Assembly (NCBI GenBank): GCA_018857735.1 | Contig: JABMCL010002049.1 | Span: 186,001-250,000, forward strand | DNA length: 64,000 nt | Source of the DNA: Alviniconcha marisindica | Taxonomy: Eukaryota > Mollusca > Gastropoda > Provannidae | Reading direction: 5' to 3' | Shown: piece by piece, positions 49,101-62,014 of the stretch | How positions within the stretch are numbered: the stretch's first letter is position 1 | Layout of the letters: every line of letters begins with the position of its first letter | Notes under the pieces: generated by a model | Seen by the model: the letters and a program-made list of their open reading frames with translations, nothing else | Told to the model about the DNA's origin: nothing | Database searches by the model: none | Position numbers and translations under genes: made by a program

Positions 49101-52100
49101 GGATGAAAAGAGGTTTGCGAATGTATCTTCAAACAATCGGGCATTGTCTGCCTCAGGTGCTGAAGGACAGACTGACAAAGACGGAGGAGATTCTGACCAG
49201 GGCCCAGTCCATTGTCCAGTCCAACAAATTCCTGCACGAGATGTAAGTCATGGCAGTCAATTTTTAGAGCTTAGTGTGAGCTTTCTTTTTTCGCCAATCC
49301 TAGTGGGCACGTTTATATCTTTGACCTGTTTTTGACGGGAACCAATCATGAAATAACAGTACTAATACAGATGAGGTTGACCGGGTGTTAAAAACAGATA
49401 GTACTAACTTACAAAATGAGGACATGGGCTTGTTTTATGTCCCATTCATGTTTAGGATGATGCGTACAAAAACAAAGATTACATGGATGTGCAATGCGGG
49501 CGGTCCAGGCAAACTGATCTGGAACATGAAAAAGCATTGATGGAGGGATGTAGTGGCGGTCTGCTCTCTGGAGGGGACACGCACTCAGACTGACTCCGTG
49601 ACTTCGCTAATACTGTCGTCAGTAGAGGGCATAGTAGGTGGTGCCTTGCACATGTTGAATCAGAACAGGAACTACTGAACACCCCCAAAGTGACCTGGCA
49701 GCAGTGCAGTGTATGACATTTCACTCTGAGGCCAACATGTAAATGTGTGTATTTGTGTGTTCATATGTTGAGCCAGTTTTGAGATCACAGGACTGTGTCT
49801 GGTCTTAAACAGAAATTGGCTCCTCCTTACGCGTGTACACACCTGAGTTTCCGAGTGTGTCTTTGTTGTTGTGTTTCTGTGACATATTTTGGGTGCTACT
49901 TAACTCCCTTGATTTTTGATTCTGAACCTGAATGGACTAAAAGGGGTTTGAACATGCAGGTACGGGCAGTCAGCAACAGAGGCTCGCGTCATGGAGGAGA
50001 TCCAGGCCTACGTTGGCCCTCTGCAGGCGTGGTTAGAGAAACACGTGCCATCCAGGAACCAAGCAAAAACTCACAGGTGTGTAGGTGTGTGCCAGACTCC
50101 AAGCACTGGTTTACGACATCCTTCCTTCAAGCACTGCCGTATTTAGTTACGCCATAGGGTCAAGAGAACTGTCAGTTAACAAGCAGTTTTTTTGTTGGTG
50201 TTCAAACAGTAGTAAGTTTTTTAGAAACAACTCAAATTATATCAGACTTTGTTTTATAACTGACCATGTTGCTTATGCCAGCTCAAATAAAGCCAGAATC
50301 GTTTGAATTGAGACGGAACTCGTTTTTTTTACCCGGGGTGGATGTGCCTCATGTTTACATGCATACTTGGGCACTAGGTTGCTTCTACAGTCATATTAGT
50401 ACCCAAATCTTTTGGAGGGTGCTGACCGCACCGGTGGACAGCTGTGCGGAGATAAAGAGTGCTCCTTCAGTGACGTAACCAAATCTGGCAGAGTTTGGAG
50501 GAAGGTGCTGGAAAGTGATGCTGGGAGTGTGGGTGTGTGCTTTAGATAAAAAGAGTTTGGGTGATCTTTTTAGTTTCATTTTTTTCTTTGTATATATATT
50601 GAAATATTGAAAGTTTGTATGATCTGCTAACTTTAGTGCCAGTAAAATTGTGCTCATCCAGGAACCAAGCGAAAGCTCACAGGTGTGCAGGTGTATGTTT
50701 TAGATTTTAAAAAAGAGCAAGGTTTGGGTAATCTTTTTAGTTTTGTATATTATTTATTTGTGCTTGACAACAGGTTTATGCTGGGAAGAGATGTCAATAT
50801 TTAAAGTTTGTATATATATATGCTATTTTTAATTGTCAGTAAAATTGTGCTCAGAATGAGGTGTGGTGTGTGTTTAAAAAATTATTTATACACACATTCA
50901 AGCTGATTGACATCATAAAACAATTAAAATATAAGGGAGCTTGAGATGCAGCGTGTATTAAGGAATCAGTATTTAGCGGCTGTAGTTGGTTTCTGTACGT
51001 GAAGTATTGTGTAGATGTGGTGAAGGGAATGGCATTCTCCTTTACAGATGTTCAGATGTCAGTGTTGTGCAGATCCATGACATAGAAGAAACCATTTGGT
51101 CGCCAAGGTATGACAATGTTCTTTTTTCATTCTGTCTCAGTGTGTGACTTTCTACTTTCCTTTTCAATTTCTTTCTCTATCCTGTATGCATTTCTCTGTA
51201 TTTCCTCCTTTCTTCCATCTGTCTGTCTTTTGCTTTTCTGCCTAGTGCCATATCTGTTACACTTGATTTCTGACCTATATGTTTGCATATAGTTGACCCA
51301 TTCTAACAAATTTAGCAGTATGCACTGCAGCACAGGTCAGTGTGTCAGTCGTATGATTGCATCAGTTGTGTGTGTGTGGGGTGGTGGCAGGAGGGGAGTC
51401 AGGTGGGGGGGGGGGGGTCTTAAATAAAATCTTTCAGTACAGTCATTAATAGAATGGTTGTGACCCTTTGAAGTTGTTGCACTATGACCCTCAGGGATTT
51501 CAGCAACCAAGCTTACTTGCACACCAAGTCTGACCTCCTAAATCTTAAAGTGTGATTTACACTGCTGTCTCATGCTTTCTATCCTTTAAAAAAAAAAAAC
51601 AACTTTTTTTGCCTTCCTTGTTCTTCCTGTCTTCTTTCTCAGTTGTTTCTGTCATTTGCTGTACATACTTCTTTATTTCTCCTGCCTTCCAACTCTCGAC
51701 TTACTCATTGCTTTGCTCCTGTTCATCCTCTTTCTTCTTTTTGTCTGTCTCCCAGTCTGAATGTGTGTGGTGATGTGGAACTGAGAATGGGTTTTGATCG
51801 TTTAACTCTCTCTTGTAATACTGTCTTTGTTCTGTTGTTTTCGGTTGATTATTTGGTGTTGTGTCATGCTAAGCACTGTTCTGTTCATTGACATGACTGA
51901 TCGTTTGCAGGTTAGGAGTCAAGGGCAAAATTGACATGACGGTTGAAGTGGAGGTGAGACTCATTCAACCAGGCCTAAGACTGAACCTTAGAATTTGTAA
52001 GAATTCTGTAAGAGGGAGGATGTAAATGGCCATAGTGCTGAATTCAAAAATGTGTAAAATTTGAGTGCATTCTGGTTTCATGTTTGATGCATCCATACAG

Positions 52101-55100
52101 ACAGGTGCTAAAGCAGAGAAGAAAGACAGCACTGTACTGCACACTGACTTCTCGTGCACCCAAGAGGGCTTGAGCAAGAAGCTATATTTAGCGTTTCATG
52201 TTGACTTGTACCTGTGGAAAGAGAGAAAAGATGAAGACACATTTTTTTGATGCAAAGAGCAAGAACGAAAAAATTAAGATTCAATTTCCATGTGTTGGAA
52301 TTCATGTCCGAAGATTTCTGATGCAGAGAGAGAGAGAAAAAAGATGAAAACACACTTGCTGTGTGCTAGAATTCCTGAGACGGAGAGAGAAATGTGATAC
52401 ACACTTGTTATGTATTTGGACTATCTGCTGTGGAAACATTTGTTGTGTGTTGGGCTTCCCCACGCAGAAAGGGAGGGTGGAACAGTGAAATCACATTTGT
52501 TGTGTGTTGGGCTTCCCCAAGCTGAAAGGGAGGGTGGAACAGTGAAATCACATTTGTTGTGTGTTGGGCTTCCCCAAGCAGAAAGGGAGGGTGGAACAGT
52601 GAAATCACATTTGTTGTGTGTTGGGCTTCCCCAAGCAGAAAGGGAGGGTGGAACAGTGAAATCACGTTTGTTGTGTGTTGGGCTTCCCCACGCAGGAACG
52701 GATGGTGGAACAGTGAAATCACGTTTGTTGTGTGTTGGGCTTCCCCACGCAGAAAGGGAGGGTGGAACAGTGAAATCACGTTTGTTGTGTGTTGGGCGTC
52801 CCCACGCAGAAACGGATGGTGGAACAGTGAAATCTCATTTGCCACGTTGTGGACTTCCCTGTTCAGAAGGAGAAGAGGTGCTGACATCTTTTCCTCCCTG
52901 CTGACTTTCAGATGCGGAAGGAGAGGGGGGCAATGAGGCGAAAGGTTCTTCCCCTGGAGCTCAAGACTGGCAAAGCATCGTACTCGGTGGAGCATAAAGG
53001 GCAGGTAGGTCACAGGCGTAAACAGAGGTCATGGTCATGGCTGTATACATTTGCACTGAAGGACCCACACGTAGGTTACAGTCCTCACTGACTGGCTGCA
53101 TCAGCTGCTCTCAGGCTGCAAGGAATCTCACTAAGCAATCCATTTTGTTGGGTTGTAAACTCTGACGGTCTTCAGGATAGAGGAAAGACTGAGAGCAACA
53201 GTTAAGTCCTGCATCAGTGAACAGCAATGCTGATGAAAATAGGGTGTGAGAAGTAGAAGTGGTAGGCACTATTTAAAGTTCCCAATTTATGCGGGTATTG
53301 CCACACTTTCTCATGAAGTTACGATGCGAGATGTAGAGACTCACAAAACAAACTTCCAATTTGTGCAGGGAACGTTGCGCTCGCTGATGATGTTTGATGA
53401 AATTATGTTAGAGGGAGAGAGGCTGTTTGAAAGTCCTACTTTGTGCAGGTAATACTGTGCTCTCTGATGAAGTTACAGTGTGAGAGGTAGAGACTTCCAA
53501 TTTGTGGCCGGGGACATTGTGTTTGCTGATGAAGTTGTGGTGTGAGAGGGAGAGACCCTGTTTGAAAGTCTGACTTTGTGCAGGTGACGCTGTACTCGCT
53601 GATGATGTCCGAGCGACGTGAGGACCCAGAGGAAGGCCTGTTGCTCTACCTGAAGCAGAACGACATGAGTGCCGTTCCTGTCAAACCTGAAAACACACGA
53701 GGTCACATGCACATGACTATGTCACCCACACATGTGCACACACTCACACATGCATGTTGATGTACGCACACATGCACATGCATACACACACCACACACAC
53801 TCACACAGAGACCGGCATGCATAGTATGTCAGAAGTGCTGTTCCTGTCAAATCTGAAAACATGTCAGGCAAACTTGAACACACACCACATGCATGTATGC
53901 TCATGTGTGCACTCACAGTGGCAGACTTGTAAGCTGTGGCATTATTCGGTGTTTCATTCCGTTAGTGTTTGTACTACTGGTACTCTTGCTGTACCCACCG
54001 CTTATTGACGCTTCTGTCTGGGTTCCAGGCCTGCTTCAGCTGCGCAACGAGATGGCCTACTACCTGAGTCGCCAGACGCAGAAAGAGACAGAGGCCGGTG
54101 GTCACGTGACGTATCACCTGGGACGTCTGCCGTCACCCATCAACAGCCTGAGATCATGCAGCAAGTGCCCTCAGCTCATCAACTGTGCTGTGTATCAGAG
54201 GTGCGTGTGCAGTGCAGTCTTTTGCTGCGCTCCGTACAAAGCTTGAGCCACAGTTTTCTGGCTGTGCCCTTCCTGCAGAGGGTGTTTTTGCTCATTGTCA
54301 GAGTCCCATGTCAGTTGTTGTTGGCATACATCGTGAGATTTGCATGTGGTGTGGGTGTGTGCACCCAGGTGCACACACACACATGTACATGTATGCATGC
54401 ACAGTAACAGGCATCGGTTACACACATGCAACACGCAATGCACACACGCACACTCACACACACATGCAGACATGCACACACACACACACAAGCCATGCAC
54501 ACTTGCTTGCACACCCACTCATTCACTCTCAGTTCTAAGTGTACATTAGCCCTGCTCTTATCAGTCAGTTGCCTGGGACAGGTTAACAGACTTGAGCTTC
54601 TTGATCATTCCACTGCTCCCCATGCATGAGAAATTGCAAGGTGTGCTGTAACAGGAGCATGGAGGATGTAGAACACGGGGCAGACAATGCCATGAGTAGC
54701 TTTGCACCGGATATCCAGTTGTCTGAAGCCGCTGTGTCACAATGTGTAAAACAGCAAGCCAAAAACTGCAACATTTTGCTCCCTGAAGATGAGTCAGTAG
54801 GCCTGACACTTCAGTTGTTTGCCTCTTGTTTTGTGTCACCTGACAGATGTGCAGAAGATTAAGACGCAGCATGGACCATACTGTGAGTGGTCTTGCACCT
54901 GAAACCCTGTCACACCCGAGTTCCCCTGTAGTTTGTTGTGTGTCACTCTTCCAGGAGTGTAGAAGACCTAAGGCACAGCGCGGACCATGCCATGAGTGGC
55001 CTTGTACCTGACACCCTGTCACACCTGAGTGAGTCCCACCTGAGCTACTTCACATTCTGGTTGCTGTGCATGGACCTGGAGACATCCAGCCAGCACAGGG

Positions 55101-58100
55101 AGGGCCTGCGCAACATTTGGTGCATGTCCAGCTCTGAAAGGTGAGTCATTTAGGCGTGTACTTTGTGTGCATTGACGTCTTTGTGCATCAAGGCACGGAA
55201 CGGCCAGGTGGTGATGGTTGAGTCCAAGAAGCACTGCACAGATCTCTGTGAAATGTCACTAGGTAGGCAAGCAGACCTGATCATTTGGTACCATGCAGAT
55301 TGATTTTTTAAAAAGAATTTGCAGAGTGCTTACAGCAGCTTGTGGTGGACTCTTTGTTAGGGGTATGGGTGCCAGCAGGCCTTGGTCCTTGTTAGGAGTA
55401 TATTGATGTGTGTGCAGGGAGGAGAGACCTTTCTGTCAGACCATGTTGATGTGTGTGCAGGGAGCAGAGACCTTTCTGTCACACTGTGTTGATGTGTGTA
55501 CAGGGAGCAGGGACCTTTCCATCAGACCGTGTTGATGTGTGTGCAGGGAGCAGGAGCCATTCCACAGGGAGCAGAGACTTTTCCATCAGACCTTGTTAAT
55601 GTGTGTGCAGGAAGCAGGAACCATTCCATCAGATTGTGTTGATGTGTGTGCAGGAAGCAGGGACCTTTTCATCAGACCATGTTAATGTGTTGATGTGTGT
55701 GCAGGAAGCAGAGACCTTTTCATCAGACCATATTGATGTGTGTGAAGGAAGCAAGGACCTTTCCATCAGACCATGTTGATGTGTGTGCAGGAAGCAGGGA
55801 CCTTTCCATCAGACGATGTTGATGTGTGTGCAGGGAGCAGGGACCTTTCCATCAGACGATGTTGATGTGTGTGCAGGGAGCAGGGACATTTCCATCAGAC
55901 CATGTTGATGTGTGTGCAGAAAGCAGGAACCTTTCCATCAGACGATGTTGATGTGTGTGCAAGGAGCAGGGACATTTCCATCAGACCATGTTGATGTGTG
56001 TGCAAGGAGCAGGGACCTTTCTCAGACATGTTGATGTGTGTGCAGGGAGGAGGGACCTTTCTGTCAGACCATGTTGATGTGTGTGCAGGGAGGAGAGACC
56101 TTTCTGTCAGACCACGTTGATGTGTGTGCAGGGAGCAGAGACCTTTCTGTCAGACCATGTTAATGTGTTGATATGTGTGCAGGGAGCAGAGACCTTTCAT
56201 CAGTCTGTGTTGATGTGTGTACAGGAAGTTGATGTGTTGATATGTGTGCAGGGAGCAGGGACCTTTCCATCAGACTGTGTTGACATGTTGATGTGTGTGC
56301 AGGGAGCAGAGACCTTTCCATCAGACCATGTTGATGTGTGTGCAGGGAGCAGGGACCTTTCCATCATACCATGTTGGGGTGTGTGCAGGAAGCAGGAATC
56401 TTTCCATCAGACTATGTTGATGTGTGTGCAGGAAGCAGAGACTTTTCCATCAGACCCTGTTGATGTGTGTGCAGGAAGCAGGGACATCTCCATCATGCCT
56501 TGGTGTATGTGCAGGAAGCAGGGACCTTTACATCAGACTATACTGATGTGTTGATGTGTGTGCAGGAAGCAGGGACCTTTCCATCAGACCATGTTGATGT
56601 GTTGTGTGTGTTCAGGAAGCAGGGACCTTTCCATCAGACCATGTTGATGTGTTGACGTGTGTGCAGGGAGCAGAGAGGGGACTGCCTGCAGCAGCTGGTG
56701 ATTGTGGACTCGGTGCTGGGGGTGCCAGAGACGCAGGCCTTCACGGAGGGAAAGGGCTGCTGTGTGCAGTTCCAGCGTAGGCCGGGGTCTGTAACTGGCA
56801 CTCCGCTCATTTTTCTTATTGTGTCTTGTTGTCTAAAGTGACCCTTATGCACTCACGTGCCATTTTTCAACATTTAGCAGTTGCAGTGCACACAGTGAAA
56901 TTGGTAATGATAAGTATAGGGAATTTACACAGGGAGCTTGCCACATAAGTCATGATGCTTCAGAAAATAAAACAAAAACACACTCACCAAAAAGACTGCC
57001 ACTATTTATACCAACAGACAACAACAAACAAACAAAACAGAAAAAGCCAGTGCAATTCAGGATTTTTTTCTTTTCTTAAAGACTTATTGAGAAATGACTA
57101 TTTCTGTTGAGCAGGTTTTCTGGTGGTGCGCTGAACGAAGTTGGACTAGGGAAGAATGACTCTGTGGTGGTCAGTTCCGAGGACGGCAGATACATCGCTC
57201 TGTCCACAGGATTCATCAAGCAGTTGACAGAGAGTGTGGTTGAAGTTGTGGTGGACAGGTGGGCTCTTTGTTTTGTTACCCAGACCTGAAGAAACTGGCA
57301 TCTAGTAACGAATAATGTTTTATATCCTGTGGCCTAAAGAGGATCATTTTGCTTGGGGAAGTGATACATACCTGAGAATTACTATTACTGATCACTTTTA
57401 TATAGTGCTATTCTCCACTCTCGAGCAGACTCACTGTGCCCCTGTTGCATGTGACTGAATGAGTGACTATAGCCTTTTTATAGCACATTTTTTAATATCC
57501 ACTCAAGTGGTGTACTGACAGTGCTGTTTGGTTGTTGCACATCTGGTGCCACATGAAACTAAATTCTACCCTGTTAGGTTAACTGGTGTGCTCATTTTAA
57601 CTAATGCTATGTTAATCAGAGCTCAACGTGTTTTGAGTTTAGAGCTTGCTGTTGTTTAATTTTTAAGGAAAATGCCTGTTGTGATTTCAGGGACAGTTTT
57701 CATGAGAATGCGTCCTTCCAGTCTCTGGTGTTTCGCATTGATCGGTGTGACGCGTTCAACACAGCTGGCTACTTGCTGACCAACCTCTCTCGTCTAATGG
57801 ATCCCTCCCCACACTGGTCTGTGTCAGCGTGTGTATGTCCGCATTCGGGTGACACATTTTTGATGTCTGTCTCAAGTTCCACATCCCGAATCTGTTGTCA
57901 GCTTACACATTTATGCTTCAAAGCAATTTCTTTCACGTGTGTGTTCAGAGTGCATGTGCAGTACACACAACCTTTCTGAGAGATGGGGCTGAACGCATGT
58001 GGGCTTTAGTAAGTGCTTAAATACCCTCTTGAACTGAAATGAACTTGTCTGTTTTTACTCCAACCTCTTCAGTTCTGTAGCTTTCAACAAAGTCCAGTCC

Positions 58101-59054
58101 AGCTGCATTTAGACAAGTCTTACTGCTCAGTGTCCTGGAGCTACATATATATTTGGGTTCTGTTTTATTTTTCTCAGCCACAAACTACGATCACTTATCA
58201 TTGATGGCCGAAAGCCGGAGTTCCAGATGAAGATGTCCAAAACGGCTGTTGAAAAGGGTGAGCGCTGGTTTGAACGCTGGTGTGTATCAAGGTCTCCTCT
58301 CCTCAGCCTTTCCATAAGACTTGCATGAATGAAAACTAACGTCAGCTTTTTCTTGGTGCGATTGCCTCTGTTGAGCATATTAAATGGGGTGATTGATCAA
58401 ATGTAAAGTTTATTCATGTTCTGGCCAACTTTTTTTTCTTTTTCTCCATTGTTTGTATTGTTGCTTGTTTTATATTTTGTTGGTTGTCAACTGTGTTTTT
58501 CAGTGAAAAAGATCTTCAAACCGCTGAACAAGCCACAGAAAACAGCCATTTTGAAGGTATGTTTTGTTTCAGTTCTTTTTTCTTTCTCTCTCTTCTCCTC
58601 TTTTTCTCGAATTATGTTTTGTTTCAATTCTTTTTTTCTTTCTCTCCCTTCTCCTCTTTTTCTCAGATCTTTTTCTCTCTTTTTGAATACATGTAGGTAC
58701 TGCATCTATCATTCAACACAGTTTCAAATTCAAAGAGTTTTTTGCAATGATGTAAAAGACAGATAAGCACATACATATGTAATAGCCTCCTGGTAGCTGT
58801 TTAAGATGGGAGACTTCTTTTTTATTCGTTCCTCATAGCAGGCTCAGAGTGCAACCTCCTGTATAACACAGGTTTCCAAGGCTGGGTGACTCACAGAACG
58901 GAATTTTCAATTTCACCCTGGCTTGGACAGATAAAATTGGTTGTCAACGTGATCTCCAGTGAACTAAATATGATTTTATATGTTGCTGGTTGCTTTCTAC
59001 TGGACAGGTGCTGATGTCCAAGGATTTTGTGCTGGTCAAGGGATACCCTGGCAC

Positions 59055-59111
<57 letters not shown>

Positions 59112-59706
59112 CATGCGTGCGTGTGTGCATGCATTTGCATATAAATATGTATGTGTTGTAAGTGTACATGGTTTTTGTGTTGTGTGTGTATGTGGTGTGT
59201 GAGGAAGTATATAAAAAGAAACATTTCAAGTTTCACGACGGGCACAGTGAAAGAGAGTGAGGGAGATTTATATGATGTAATTAGTTTGCGTACTTTTATA
59301 ACATTTGACCAATATTTCAGTACTGTTGTTAAGTTAAACATGAATCATTTTGTACAACCGATTAAATTGTTGATTGAAATTTCCAGACTTGGGTAATTTC
59401 TTGACTCATATTCATACTTGCAGGCAAAACGTCAACAATTGTGGCACTGGTGAAGATCCTGAGGGAGCTCGGGCAGTCTGTTCTACTGACCAGCTACACT
59501 CACTCTGCTGTTGACAACATCCTCATCAAGCTTAAGGCGGTAAGGGCCACTTTTGGGGGGTACTTCACTGTGGGAATAACGTAAATTCATAGGATGTTTA
59601 ACAATGGAATCTTAGGTAGAATCTTCTCTCACTGTCTGCTGACACCCTCAGATCAGATCTGCTGCTGAAAGGAAAGCTGGGTGGAGATGTACTTGCTAGC
59701 CCCCCC

Positions 59707-59737
<31 letters not shown>

Positions 59738-61920
59738 ACACACACACACCTGCCCACTTCTCTCCCACCCCTCACCCCCCAATAAAGCTCTGTTTATACC
59801 AGTTTGGTTGACCTTGATGCTATATGAATGTCTCAGTCTTTTTCTGTGCCTCTCTCTGTCTCTGCACCGGTTGACTGGGTGTAAAACACCAACTTACTTA
59901 CTCTCTGTCTCTGTTTGTGTCTCTGTCTCTCTCCCTGTCTCACTCTGTTTGAGTGCATTTCTCCTTCTCTCTATCTCTTCTCTCTGTCTCTGTTTGTGTC
60001 TCTGTCTCTCTCCCTGTCTCACTCTGTCTGAGTGCGTTTTTCCTTCTCTCTCTCGCTTCTCTCTGTCTCTGTCTCTCTCCCTGTCTCACTCTCTCTGTTT
60101 GAGTGTGTTTCTCCTTCTCTGTGTGTGTCTCTTCTCTCTGTCTTTTCTCTGTGTCTGTCTCTCTGTCTGTTCTCTCTGGTGGTACAGTGGACCCTCCAAT
60201 GAGAGGCCACCCCCACACAGCAGAAATGAAGTGAAAGTGTTCTTAAAGGAGGGATGCTCCTTAATTGCTGAGGGGCTTATTTACTTTGAAATGTCAGCAG
60301 CAGAGCTCAGAAGAGTTTTGAGAAATGCAGCCATGAGTTGACGCTGTTGTACACCGACTTTATGCAAGGTGGTTTCTCACGAGAGTGGTTGGTCTTTCAT
60401 CAAAGGGTCCTAGTATACTTCTTTCTTTTACCTGACCCTTTTTTTCTTTCTATTTTTAGGATGGTGTGCCATTTTTACGACTGGGTAGATCCAGTCGCAT
60501 TCACCCACTGATACAGGATCATGCTGCGGAGATCTTGACCCTGGACATCTCATCTGTTGATGAGCTGACAGATTTCTACAGTTCCTACGTGAGCAGCAGC
60601 CTTACATTCCTCTTGTTTGATGAACATGTTGTAATAATGCAACACGCTGAATTCGGCTCCGTTGGCTTGTGCATAGCATATTCCATTGTGCTATTCAGAC
60701 CTGTGATCACTTTGACCTGATCTGAATTTTCGGTGATTTCCTGTGCATAGAATACACATGTATTGAAATTAGAAGACACTGGTATTACTCTGAACATCAA
60801 ATGTGATTTTTTTAAAAATAATTGCAGCCTGTGTTTTGATTCATTTTTGTGTTATAGTTTTAACCTTGTCCGAAGAAGCAAACAAGAAAGTCTTACTTTG
60901 TAATAATAATAATGTTGGTACGCAAGACTTCTGTAGCAACTTGCCAGGTTACACTGGCCTTCACTTTGCCTTCCAACACAACATATGCATCATGATTAAA
61001 ATGGGCAACATGCAAGTAAAATGTGTAAAAATGCTTCATTGATGGTTTACTTTATGGGTCAAGCATTCTGAGGGCATTGTTGTGAAGACCATCTTTGCGC
61101 TGTGTCCTGCAAGATCAGCATGTATTACAGCTTTGCGCATCATAGTTTTAGGGTGTTGTTGTGCAATACCATCCACATGCTGTGTGCTGTGAGAGAATCA
61201 AGTACGCTGCAGTCACCGCATCGTTTTTTCAGGGCATCGTCGCCGCAAGCTGTCTTGGCGTCAACCACCCGGTGTTCACGCAGCGCAGATTTGATGTGTG
61301 CATCGTGGACGAAGCGTCGCAGGTGCTGCAGCCGGCGTGCCTGGGTCCCCTCTTCAACGCGGACAGGTTCGTGCTGGTGGGCGATCCGCAGCAGCTGCCG
61401 CCGGTGGTGCAGAGCAAAGAGGCCAGGTCAGTACGTCACTGTGCTCTGTGGCCTGTAGGGTCTGTTTGCTTTGCTTGTCTTACTATTAGTGTGTGTGTGT
61501 TGTTTGTGTGTGTGTGATGCGTGTGTGTGTGTGTGAGCACTCATGCATGCAGTATAGTTACTTACTGTTAACGCAAAATTCAAAGCACCAGACATTTATG
61601 TTATGGGTGGAGGGGGGTGCCTGTGCTTGTGTCTGCAGTGTAGTTACTGTTAACTCAAAATTCAAAGAATGAGAAGTTTTATGTTACTTGTATGTCTGTG
61701 CTTGTGTCTGCAGTGTAGTTACTTACTGTTAACACAAAACTCAAAGGACCAAACGTTTATGTTACAGTGTCATATATTTGTGTATGAACTAATCTTGAGC
61801 AAAAAGGAAAATGTCACCGGGACCCTGTTTGTACTGTCAGAATTTTGCTGTACTGTGTTTCCCTGGTTATGTTTGTTCATTTGTTTGTGTCCTTGTGTGT
61901 GTGTGTGGCTGTGTGTACAG

Positions 61921-61967
<47 letters not shown>

Positions 61968-61970
61968 TGG

Positions 61971-62014
<44 letters not shown>

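Noticed and set aside
52408..53013. Open frames of up to 201 codons on both strands
   Set aside because: The 57-bp unit is divisible by three, so every frame without a stop stays open; the real exon 13 lies just after it.
55395..56655. Frames with repeated [12 protein letters not shown]
   Set aside because: Product of the acceptor-derived minisatellite upstream of DNA2 exon 17.
59808..60341. 177-codon frame rich in SLSLCLCL
   Set aside because: It is a translation of the CT-rich repeat in DNA2 intron 23.
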